Notes under the pieces: generated by a model | The model's database searches: none | The model's input: the letters and a program-made list of their open reading frames with translations, nothing else | Told to the model about the DNA's origin: nothing | Position numbers and translations under genes: made by a program | Shown: one piece after another, positions 1 through 5,309 of the stretch | Layout: each line of letters opens with the position of its first letter | Position numbering within the stretch: the stretch's first letter is position 1 | Assembly: GCA_029054535.1 (NCBI GenBank) | Contig: JAIDFC010000305.1 | Coordinates: 1 to 5,436, forward strand | Reading direction: 5' to 3' | Length of the DNA: 5,436 nucleotides | Source: Rikenella sp. | Lineage (GTDB): Bacteria > Bacteroidota > Bacteroidia > Bacteroidales > Rikenellaceae

Positions 1-118
1 CCGCATGTTTCTCGCGCGCAGCCGAAGGATGTTCTTAGAACGTTACAGCGATACGCAGTATCGCCCGCCCAGCGGGGGCACCCGCGGCCGCGCGCGGGAG
101 CGCAGTTCTTGCATGTTG
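1..118. repeat. Left copy (A) of the GNA-hairpin repeat family
   Basis: This stretch matches the copy at the right end of the window. Positions 14-71 align without gaps to 5302-5359 with 50 of 58 bases identical, in the same orientation. The shared part contains a small palindrome, GTTCTTAGAAC (31-41), then a perfect 7-bp stem on a three-base loop (48-64, GCGATAC, loop GCA, GTATCGC), then a GC-rich hairpin around 64-80 (CCCGC against GCGGG). After about position 80 the similarity to the right-hand copies fades. In particular, the block conserved at 5201-5247 and 5390-5436 is absent here. I see no coding potential. The function is unknown. Confidence 0.7.
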
Positions 119-121
119 CCA

Positions 122-160
122 AGCAAACTCCAGTTTTCGGGTGCCGAGCGGCACCGTTGC
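122..160. repeat. Short repeat with GGTGCC/GGCACC hairpin, copy 1
   Basis: These 39 bases align without gaps to 848-886 with 34 identities. The core is a hairpin at 140-155, GGTGCC and GGCACC around the loop GAGC. The second copy keeps five of the six stem pairs and the same loop. A much weaker third version may be present around 968-980 (loop CAGC, stem partly lost). The role is unknown. Confidence 0.6.
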
Positions 161-175
161 CCGCCCGCCTAAGAG

Positions 176-221
176 GGGAATTTCGCTCGTTTTGCGGGAG
201 CAAAATCGAGATGAAATTCCC
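176..221. repeat. Long imperfect hairpin ending in a repeated module
   Basis: GGGAATTTC (176-184) pairs perfectly with GAAATTCCC (213-221). Inside it CTCG pairs with CGAG and TTTTGC with GCAAAA around the loop GGGA, with small bulges, giving about 19 paired positions. The 3' arm and what follows (200-230) recur at 370-400 with 28 of 31 bases identical, but the second copy lacks the matching 5' arm. There is no T-tract after the stem, so it does not look like an intrinsic terminator. Confidence 0.6.
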
Positions 222-257
222 GCGGGCGACGCACAAAGATTGTTTTGCAACTACCTC

Positions 258-400
258 CGGGCTGAAGCCAGCGGAGCGGTCGCCCGAGCATGCGAGGAAA
301 GCGGCCCTCCGCCTGGGGTGGCTTCGGCCCGTCATGGTGAGATCGCGGAGAAATTTCTCCGACGCAAGAACAAAACCGAGAAGAAATTCCCGCGGGCGAC
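258..400. repeat. Structured repeat unit 1 (outer stem plus trailing palindrome)
   Basis: The outer arms are CGGGCTGAAGCC (258-269) and GGCTTCGGCCCG (320-331), which pair along their full length with one G-T pair. Inside, GCGGAG (271-276) can pair with CTCCGC around 307-312. After the outer stem come a short conserved stretch (GTCATGGTGAGATC, 331-344), a perfect 16-base palindrome (346-361, CGGAGAAATTTCTCCG) and a trailing module at 370-400. Units 2 and 3 share this order in diverged form. The arms differ between units in a compensating way, which argues for a conserved fold. Whether it is an expressed RNA, a protein-binding site or a dead mobile element cannot be decided from sequence. Confidence 0.6.
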
Positions 401-446
401 AGCGGCGGTGGATTTTTTAGAGGCATCGGGTCGAGCGCCCGGGAGC

Positions 447-486
447 GGCCGCAATCTTTGACGCGTAAGCGGCATAATTGCGGGCC
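447..486. repeat. Inverted repeat with one bulged base
   Basis: GGCCGCAAT (447-455) pairs with ATTGCGGGCC (477-486) except for one extra G. The last three bases of its 3' arm are also the first three of the hairpin at 484-501, so the two stems cannot both be fully formed. No gene follows directly, so I do not call this an attenuator. Confidence 0.4.
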
Positions 487-501
487 TCCCGAGTGGGAGG
501 C
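484..501. repeat. Perfect GC-rich hairpin
   Basis: GCCTCCC (484-490) and GGGAGGC (495-501) form a perfect 7-bp stem on a GAGT loop. It stands ten bases before the terminator-like hairpin at 512-528. There is no T-run directly after it. Confidence 0.5.
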
Positions 502-511
502 GTTCGGCCCG

Positions 512-537
512 CGCGCCCAGCGGGCGCGGTTTTCTTT
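512..537 (+). terminator. Possible intrinsic terminator
   Basis: A perfect 7-bp GC stem, CGCGCCC (512-518) and GGGCGCG (522-528) on the loop AGC, is followed by a T-rich tail, four T, C, three T (530-537). That is the shape of a Rho-independent terminator reading rightward. No + strand gene lies between the window start and this point, so it would end transcription entering from outside the window or of an RNA from repeat unit 1. The region is full of GC hairpins, so a chance match is possible. Confidence 0.4.
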
Positions 538-546
538 GAACAGGGT

Positions 547-646
547 CGGATTGCCGCCAGCAAGAGCGTAATCGAACATTGTGAGAAGTTGCGTCCGGCC
601 CCGGGGGGGCGGTGGCCGTCTGGGTGAGATCGCGGATGAATATCGC
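547..646. repeat. Structured repeat unit 2 (most diverged copy)
   Basis: The outer arms are CGGATTGCCGCC (547-558) and GGCGGTGGCCG (608-618). GCCGCC pairs with GGCGGT and CGG with CCG around a small internal loop. The right arm is followed by a conserved stretch (GTGAGATCGCGGA, about 624-636) and a small imperfect hairpin (632-646), as in unit 1. An inner stretch near 577-595 resembles 726-743 of unit 3. This copy lacks the trailing CCCGCGGGCGAC module of units 1 and 3. Its boundaries are approximate. Confidence 0.45.
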
Positions 647-688
647 TACTTAGGCCTAGCGCGCGGCCAAGCCTGGTTTTGGCAGATT

Positions 689-802
689 CGGGCCGTAGCC
701 TGCGAGGACGCAATCATTGCGTAGGCAATGAGAAATTGCGAGCCTTGCTGGGCGAGGCTACGGCCCGTCATAGGGAGATCATGGAGGGCTCCCGCGGGCG
801 AC
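689..802. repeat. Structured repeat unit 3 with nested hairpins
   Basis: CGGGCCGTAGCCT (689-701) pairs perfectly over 13 bp with AGGCTACGGCCCG (755-767). The outer stem encloses two smaller hairpins: ACGCAAT/ATTGCGT around a single base (708-722) and GCAAT/ATTGC on a GAGAA loop (725-739), which gives a three-way junction. It continues with a GTCA..GGGAGATC stretch (767-780) and the module TCCCGCGGGCGAC (790-802), which also occurs in and just before unit 1. This is the best formed of the three copies. No ribosomal, tRNA or known riboswitch sequence was recognised in it. Confidence 0.6.
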
Positions 803-847
803 GCGCGGAGAATATTTCCGGGTCAGCCGCTCGGCGGAGCCTATCCG

Positions 848-886
848 AGCAAGCACCAGTTCTCGAGTGCCGAGCGGCACCGTCGC
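848..886. repeat. Short repeat with GTGCC/GGCAC hairpin, copy 2
   Basis: This is the second copy of the 39-base repeat at 122-160 (34 identities, no gaps). The hairpin GTGCC (867-871) and GGCAC (876-880) keeps the GAGC loop. It lies after repeat unit 3, whereas copy 1 lies before unit 1, so the two copies bracket the three structured units. Confidence 0.6.
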
Positions 887-1080
887 TGGGGGTTGGCGGC
901 GACTCCCATTCTTGCCCGGCAGGCCAGAATCGGTAGGCCCTTATTGAGGCAGAAACGGTCAGGCTGGAGTGCCCAGCGGCCTTTTACCCGGCTCCGGGCC
1001 TCCGCGGCCCAGAACATGGAATGATTCGTGTCGTCGGCCACAGTGGGTGTAGCTGGTCTTCGAGTGTTACGAATAACATG
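887..1080. other. Gene-free stretch with minor hairpins
   Basis: I see no credible gene here. Two small inverted repeats stand out: ATTCTTGCC (908-916) against GGCCAGAAT (922-930) with one mismatch, and a perfect 5-bp GGGCC/GGCCC stem (996-1000 and 1006-1010). The repeat density falls off toward the leader of the subunit A gene. The open frames crossing this stretch have the arginine-, alanine- and proline-rich look of chance translation of GC-rich DNA. Confidence 0.5.
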
Positions 1081-1225
1081 CCGCACCGTTTAGGCTTCAG
1101 TCTCGAAGAGCTCACCCCGAATGGCAACGGTGGTCATGCGTACGGTTTTCAGCTGCGTTGCCTCCAGGAATAGGGAGAGGACCGAGAAACAAAAACGAAA
1201 AACAAAAAGTAACAAAACGATATAA
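1081..1225 (+). promoter_or_regulatory. Leader and A-rich translation start region of subunit A
   Basis: The last 40 or so bases before the subunit A start codon are strongly A-rich (about 1186-1225) and contain no GGAGG-like site. Bacteroidetes genes commonly start this way, relying on A-rich leaders rather than Shine-Dalgarno pairing. An in-frame TAA (1223-1225) directly abuts the ATG, so the gene cannot begin further upstream in this frame. I looked for the Bacteroidetes promoter pattern (TTTG, then TAnnTTTG about 20 bases later) and found no convincing match. The transcription start therefore stays unknown and may lie inside the repeat region. Confidence 0.45.
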
Positions 1226-2986
1226 ATGAAAACAACGGGCGAAGTAATCGGTATTATTGCCAACTTGGTAACCGTCAAGGCTTTCGGGCCGGTGTCGCAG
1301 AACGAAATCTGCTACATCGTGATGGACGGAGGGGTTAGGTTGATGGCCGAAGTCATCAAGGTCATCGGCGATCAGGCCTATGTCCAGGTCTTCGAGAGCA
1401 CCAGGGGATTGAAAGGAGGGACGCGTGTCGAGTTCGAAGGGCATATGCTCGAAGCGACTCTCGGGCCGGGGATTCTGACCCGGATTTACGACGGCTTGCA
1501 GAACGACCTCAAGGCCATGGAGGGCGTTTTCCTCAAGCGAGGAGAGTACAACGACCCGCTCGATATGGAGTCGCGGTGGGATTTTACGCCGCTCGTGGCC
1601 GCTGAGAATCAGGAGGTCAGGGCCGGAGATTGGCTCGGGTGGGTGCCCGAGGGGTGGTTGCAGCACAAGATCATGGTGCCGTTCAAGATGGAGGGCGTGT
1701 ATCGGCTGAAGTGGATCGCGCAGGCGGGAAATTACAAGATTACCGATACGATCGCTACGGTGGTGGATGAAAACGGCGTGGAACACGGGCTGTCGATGAT
1801 GCAGCGGTGGCCGGTGAAGATGGCCGTTACTGCGTTTCGGGATAAGCCGAGGCCCTTCAGGACGATGGAGACCGGTTTTCGCGCGATCGACACCTTCAAT
1901 CCGATGGCAGAAGGGGGGACCGGGTTTATTCCCGGGCCGTTCGGGGCGGGGAAGACCGTGTTGCAGCATGGGATCTCGAAACAGGCTAATGCCGATGTCA
2001 TTATTATTGCGGCTTGCGGGGAGCGGGCCAACGAGGTGGTGGAGACCTTCGTCGAGTTTCCGGAGTTGGACGACCCGAGGACCGGGCGGAAGCTCATGGA
2101 GCGGACTACGATTATTGCGAATACCTCCAATATGCCGGTGTCTGCGCGGGAGGCGTCGGTGTATACTGCGATGACGCTGGGGGAATACTATCGGGCGATG
2201 GGGCTGAAGGTTTTACTCCTGGCGGACTCTACGTCGCGGTGGGCGCAGGCGTTGAGGGAGATGTCGAACCGGCTGGAAGAGCTGCCGGGCCAGGATGCTT
2301 TCCCGGTGGACTTGTCGGCGATTATCTCGAATTTTTATGCGCGGGCGGGTTTCGTCTACTTGAATAACGGGGAGACCGGTTCGGTAACGTTTATCGGGAC
2401 CGTGTCGCCGGCCGGGGGGAACTTGAAAGAGCCGGTTACCGAATCGACTAAAAAGGCGGCCAGGTGTTTCTATGCGCTGTCGCAGGCGCGGGCCGATTCG
2501 AAGCGATATCCGGCTATCGACCCGCTGGAAAGCTACTCGAAGTACCTGGAGTATCCGGAGATCGTCGGCTATCTGGACGAGCACTACGGGGGGGATTGGG
2601 TGGCCAAAGTATTGGCATCCAAGGCGATGGTGCAGCGAGGGAAGGAGGCGTTCGAGCAGATCAATATCCTGGGGGATGACGGGGTGCCGGTGGACTATCA
2701 CGACCGGTACTGGAAGTCGGAGCTGCTGGACTTCATCATTCTGCAGCAAGACTCGTTCGACGCGACGGATGCCAACTGTCCGATGGAACGGCAGGTATAT
2801 ATGTTCAATCTGGTGATGGACATTTGCGGGAGGACGTTCCGGTTCAAGGATTTCGAGGAGTGCGTGGCGTACTACAAGCGGCTCATCAACGAGCTGCGGC
2901 AGATGAACTTCTCGGCGTTCGAGGGCGAGGACTTCCGCAGGCATTACGAGGCGGTGCAGGATATCCTCAAGGAGCAACAGCAATAG
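1226..2986 (+). CDS. atpA: V-type ATP synthase/ATPase catalytic subunit A
   Basis: This is the catalytic subunit of a rotary V-type ATPase. Three copies alternate with subunit B in the cytoplasmic head, where ATP hydrolysis or synthesis is coupled to ion movement through the membrane ring. The 586 aa length is normal for the family. An N-terminal beta-barrel (about 1-75) is followed by the A-type insertion domain (about 110-190). The nucleotide-binding core has a Walker A loop GPFGAGKT (237-244; Lys243, Thr244), the GER motif with the presumed catalytic Glu266, and a Walker B strand ending LLADSTSR (Asp334). A helical C-terminal domain follows, with SYSKY near 436-440. The Walker A serine of many family members is alanine here, which I believe is normal in Bacteroidetes. 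The start is fixed by an adjacent upstream stop codon. The SUFU gene follows after 13 bases. Whether the enzyme pumps protons or sodium cannot be told without the K subunit. Confidence 0.96.
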   Translation: MKTTGEVIGIIANLVTVKAFGPVSQNEICYIVMDGGVRLMAEVIKVIGDQAYVQVFESTRGLKGGTRVEFEGHMLEATLGPGILTRIYDGLQNDLKAMEGVFLKRGEYNDPLDMESRWDFTPLVAAENQEVRAGDWLGWVPEGWLQHKIMVPFKMEGVYRLKWIAQAGNYKITDTIATVVDENGVEHGLSMMQRWPVKMAVTAFRDKPRPFRTMETGFRAIDTFNPMAEGGTGFIPGPFGAGKTVLQHGISKQANADVIIIAACGERANEVVETFVEFPELDDPRTGRKLMERTTIIANTSNMPVSAREASVYTAMTLGEYYRAMGLKVLLLADSTSRWAQALREMSNRLEELPGQDAFPVDLSAIISNFYARAGFVYLNNGETGSVTFIGTVSPAGGNLKEPVTESTKKAARCFYALSQARADSKRYPAIDPLESYSKYLEYPEIVGYLDEHYGGDWVAKVLASKAMVQRGKEAFEQINILGDDGVPVDYHDRYWKSELLDFIILQQDSFDATDANCPMERQVYMFNLVMDICGRTFRFKDFEECVAYYKRLINELRQMNFSAFEGEDFRRHYEAVQDILKEQQQ

Positions 2987-2999
2987 CGCGGGATTGATT

Positions 3000-3599
3000 A
3001 TGGTGGACGAAACACAGATCGAGACGATGACCATTCGGCTGTTCGACGAGTGCGAGGGAGGGGACGGGACCGAGGAGACGCGGGTGCACTTGACGAATCA
3101 GCGGGAGTTTCCGCCGATTCACATCGTCAGCGGTCGGATGAAAGGCTTTCCGGCCATCCGGCTGATGGCTACGGCAGGGGTGGCGCTCCGGCCCAATCGG
3201 GTGGAGATGAAAGACGGATCGGTCCGGGAGGTGCCGGTCGAACTCGTGCTGGCGATCCGCGACGAACGGATCGATACGTTGGCGCATCTGGCTTATGCCT
3301 GTGCGTTGGACGGGGGGACGGTCAGGCCGGGGATCGTTTTTAAAAATACGGTCGAACTGCCGGGATCGGAGCTCAAACATTGTTTCCTTGCGGAACCGTT
3401 CATGTGGGATGACGGGGCGGTCTTTTCCAGAGGATACACCCTCGAGGGCGGGACGGAACGGATACTGTGGCTGCAGGCCGTGCCGATTACGGATCGGGAG
3501 TTGGAATACATCGTGGAACGGGGCGTCGACGACTTCTGCGAGGCGATGGAACGGGAGGATCCGGACCTGACGGATCCGGAACGGACATCGTTCCTTTGA
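3000..3599 (+). CDS. Suppressor-of-fused (SUFU) domain protein between ATPase subunits A and B
   Basis: The 199-aa protein has the layout of a compact bacterial SUFU domain. HIVSG leads into GFPAIRLMATAGVALRP (49-65), followed by a VELVLAIRD strand (80-88), a helix, RPGIVFKN (109-116), LKHCFLAEPFMWDDG (125-139) and the closing WLQAVPITDRELEYI segment (157-171), which matches the family's usual ending of an aromatic strand, a proline and a glutamate-rich helix. No signal peptide or membrane segment is visible, so it should be cytoplasmic. I chose the ATG at 3000; a TTG at 2994 would add two residues. It lies 13 bases after subunit A and 35 before subunit B, and its base composition matches theirs, so nothing points to very recent transfer. 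Bacterial SUFU proteins are predicted immunity proteins of polymorphic toxins, but no toxin is visible. A role with the ATPase is only inferred from position. The family call is from memory of the motifs. Confidence 0.75.
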   Translation: MVDETQIETMTIRLFDECEGGDGTEETRVHLTNQREFPPIHIVSGRMKGFPAIRLMATAGVALRPNRVEMKDGSVREVPVELVLAIRDERIDTLAHLAYACALDGGTVRPGIVFKNTVELPGSELKHCFLAEPFMWDDGAVFSRGYTLEGGTERILWLQAVPITDRELEYIVERGVDDFCEAMEREDPDLTDPERTSFL

Positions 3600-3634
3600 T
3601 ACATTCGGGATTGAGAATTAAAAACACAGATCAT
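3600..3634 (+). promoter_or_regulatory. Short AT-rich start region of subunit B
   Basis: These 35 bases separate the SUFU gene from subunit B. The stretch just before the ATG is A-rich (about 3611-3634), with no Shine-Dalgarno motif, hairpin or promoter-like pair. This fits continued transcription from upstream and the leaderless-SD start style seen at subunit A. Confidence 0.4.
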
Positions 3635-4954
3635 ATGGAGACACAGGGATTTCAGAAGATATACACGCAGCTGACGGCCATTACCAAAGCGACCGTTACG
3701 CTGCGGGCGGAGGGGGCGGCGAACGACGAGTTGGCGACGGTGGCGGGACGGTTGGCCCAGGTGGTGAAGGTGATGGGAGACCGCGTTACGCTGCAGGTCT
3801 TTGCCGGGACCGAGGGCATTCCGACCGATGCCGAGGTGGTCTTTCTGCACCATCCGCCGGTGCTCAAGGTGGGCGATCAGCTGGCCGGAAGGTTCTTCAA
3901 CGCTTATGGCGAACCGCTGGACGGCAGTCCGATCGAGGGAGAAGAACGGGAAATTGGTGGGCCGACCGTCAATCCGTACCGGCGGAAACAGCCTTCTGAA
4001 CTCATTGCTACCGGTATTGCGGGGATCGACTTGAATAACACGCTGGTGTCGGGGCAGAAAATTCCGTTCTTCGCGGACCCCAACCAGCCGTACAACCAGG
4101 TGATGGCGATGGTGGCCCTCAGGGCGCAGGTGGACAAGATCATTCTCGGGGGGATGGGCTTGACCAATGACGACTACTTGTATTATAAGACCGTGTTCGA
4201 CAATGCGGGGGTGTTGGACCGGATCGTTTCGTTCGTCAACACGACGGACAATCCGCCGGTGGAACGCTTGCTGGTGCCGGATATGGCGCTCACGGCGGCG
4301 GAGTACTTTGCGGTGGACAAGGGGGAGAAGGTCTTGGTCTTGTTGACGGACATGACGCTCTATGCCGATGCGCTGGCGATTGTGTCCAATCGTATGGACC
4401 AGATTCCGTCGAAGGACAGTATGCCGGGGTCGTTGTACTCGGACTTGGCGAAGATCTACGAAAAGGCGGTGCAGCTGCCGAACGGGGGGTCGATCACGAT
4501 CCTGGCGGTTACGACCTTGAACGATGGGGATATCACCCACGCCATTCCGGACAACACGGGGTATATCACCGAGGGGCAGTTGTTCTTGCGGAACGATGCG
4601 GAGATCGGGAAGGTCATCGTCGACCCGTTCCGGTCGTTGTCGCGTTTGAAACAGCTGGTGATCGGCAAGAAAACGCGTGAGGATCATCCGCAGGTGATGA
4701 ACGCGGCGGTGCGCTTGTACTCGGACGCGGCCAACGCCCGGACGAAGCTCGAAAACGGCTTCGATCTCTCCGACTACGACAAACGGACGCTGGATTTTGC
4801 GCGGGAGTACTCGGAAGAGCTGTTGGCGATCGATATCAATATCGACATCACGCAGATGCTGGATACGGCGTGGCGTTTGTTCGCGAAGTATTTCTCGCCG
4901 AACGAGGTGGCGATCAAGGAGTCAATCCTCAAAAAGTACTGGCCGAAAAATTAA
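3635..4954 (+). CDS. atpB: V-type ATP synthase/ATPase subunit B (non-catalytic)
   Basis: This is the partner of subunit A in the A3B3 head; it keeps the nucleotide-binding fold but is not the hydrolysing subunit. The 439 aa length is usual for bacterial B subunits. Residues 1-75 form the N-terminal barrel. LVSGQKIPFFADPNQPYN (137-154) replaces the Walker A loop and lacks the lysine-threonine pair, as expected. VLVLLTDMTLYADAL (233-247) corresponds to the Walker B region, ITHAIPDNTGYITEGQLF (300-317) is a hallmark stretch, and SLSRL (334-338) carries the arginine known in B subunits to reach into the neighbouring A site. The ATG at 3635 is chosen because the homologous sequence begins there; upstream in-frame codons overlap the SUFU gene out of frame and read as chance peptide. 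Subunit D, often next in the Bacteroidales operon, is not found before the window ends. Confidence 0.95.
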   Translation: METQGFQKIYTQLTAITKATVTLRAEGAANDELATVAGRLAQVVKVMGDRVTLQVFAGTEGIPTDAEVVFLHHPPVLKVGDQLAGRFFNAYGEPLDGSPIEGEEREIGGPTVNPYRRKQPSELIATGIAGIDLNNTLVSGQKIPFFADPNQPYNQVMAMVALRAQVDKIILGGMGLTNDDYLYYKTVFDNAGVLDRIVSFVNTTDNPPVERLLVPDMALTAAEYFAVDKGEKVLVLLTDMTLYADALAIVSNRMDQIPSKDSMPGSLYSDLAKIYEKAVQLPNGGSITILAVTTLNDGDITHAIPDNTGYITEGQLFLRNDAEIGKVIVDPFRSLSRLKQLVIGKKTREDHPQVMNAAVRLYSDAANARTKLENGFDLSDYDKRTLDFAREYSEELLAIDINIDITQMLDTAWRLFAKYFSPNEVAIKESILKKYWPKN

Positions 4955-5038
4955 ATCGTTCGTTTTTTTCTGCGATCGTTCTTTAGCGACGGGGTTCTGT
5001 TTTGTGAATAACCGTTGCCGGCACAAGGAATTATAGCG

Positions 5039-5128
5039 ATGCGCGCATTGGCTGTCGGGTGGGTTTTGTTTGTTTTTTATCAAAGCTCTCTTGACTACGA
5101 CAGCCCCTTGCCCGCCGCGGTTTTGTAG
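5039..5128 (+). CDS. Possible very small membrane-like peptide (29 aa), doubtful
   Basis: An ATG at 5039 opens a 29-codon frame ending at TAG (5126-5128). A Shine-Dalgarno-like AAGGA (5025-5029) lies nine bases before it. The peptide begins MRALAVGWVLFVFY, a short hydrophobic stretch that could insert in a membrane. Against it: the frame is short enough to occur by chance, the lineage seems not to rely on Shine-Dalgarno sites, and the frame overlaps both arms of the inverted repeat at 5050-5105. I do not recognise the peptide. It is listed only so that it can be tested. Confidence 0.12.
   Translation: MRALAVGWVLFVFYQSSLDYDSPLPAAVL
5050..5105. repeat. 8-bp perfect inverted repeat with a 40-base loop
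   Basis: GGCTGTCG (5050-5057) and CGACAGCC (5098-5105) are exact reverse complements. The loop is T-rich, with TTTG and CAAAG able to pair inside it. It marks the passage from the AT-rich spacer to the GC-rich repeat family. The role is unknown. Confidence 0.4.
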
Positions 5129-5147
5129 TTCTTCTGTGCAGGTTTAA

Positions 5148-5247
5148 GCGATACGTAGTATCGCCGGTCCCGCCGGGGCCACCCGGACGCCGCCCGCGCA
5201 GGGCAGTCGGACACGGTTACTCGGTTAAATGACCCGCGCGCAATTGC
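5148..5247. repeat. GNA-hairpin repeat family, copy B
   Basis: The copy opens with the perfect stem GCGATAC/GTATCGC on a GTA loop (5148-5164). A GC hairpin follows around 5167-5181 (GGTCCC against GGGGCC, loop GCC, one T-G pair). It closes with a 47-base block (5201-5247) that recurs at 5390-5436 with 45 of 47 bases identical, both differences being A/G. The copy starts 188 bases before copy C. The bases just before the stem resemble those before copies A and C only loosely. No gene was recognised in it. Confidence 0.7.
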
Positions 5248-5309
5248 TGGGGAAGGAAATCGTTCAAAAGCGCAAATCGCTTTTGAACAAGATTTCCGCC
5301 AGCGCGCGG
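5234..5309. repeat. Large hairpin between repeat copies B and C
   Basis: The core stem GTTCAAAAGCG (5262-5272) and CGCTTTTGAAC (5278-5288) is perfect over 11 bp on a CAAAT loop. After a two-base bulge it continues with GGAAATC (5255-5261) and GATTTCC (5291-5297), then GCTGG (5246-5250) with CCAGC (5299-5303), and an outer CCGCGC with GCGCGG. The whole covers about 76 bases. No T-tract follows on the + strand, so it is not a typical terminator. An open frame read through this region (from 5229) is an effect of the repeat and is not called a gene. Confidence 0.65.

Larger units (their letters stand above)
4955..5147. other. Spacer after subunit B
   Basis: I see no recognisable gene here. A run of seven T (4963-4969) follows the stop codon, but the only stem before it is a 4-bp CGAA/TTCG pair, which is too weak for a confident terminator. 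The stretch is AT-richer than its neighbours up to about 5090 and then runs into the repeat family. It contains the inverted repeat at 5050-5105 and a very short open frame at 5039. Confidence 0.5.

Noticed and set aside
232..244. Unusual Walker A loop (GPFGAGKT instead of GPFGSGKT) in subunit A
   Set aside because: The lysine and threonine are intact and the alanine form is, as far as I recall, usual for Bacteroidetes V-type A subunits. These coordinates are residue numbers near the motif in the protein, not bases.
35..1086. Several open frames of 60-136 codons on both strands of the left flank
   Set aside because: They overlap one another, are rich in Arg, Ala, Pro and Gly as expected from chance reading of GC-rich DNA, and run through hairpins and repeat modules without regard to them. 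None shows a recognisable domain.
1..1225. tRNA or rRNA genes among the GC-rich hairpins
   Set aside because: No T-arm consensus, anticodon arm or CCA-type acceptor arrangement was found, and no stretch resembles conserved rRNA.
1112..4687. Long minus-strand frames opposite the ATPase and SUFU genes (up to 464 codons)
   Set aside because: They are shadows of strongly supported + strand genes, with histidine-, arginine- and proline-rich translations and no family resemblance.
4944..4969. Intrinsic terminator directly after subunit B
   Set aside because: A seven-T run is present, but the only stem ahead of it is 4 bp with an 11-base loop, too weak to call.
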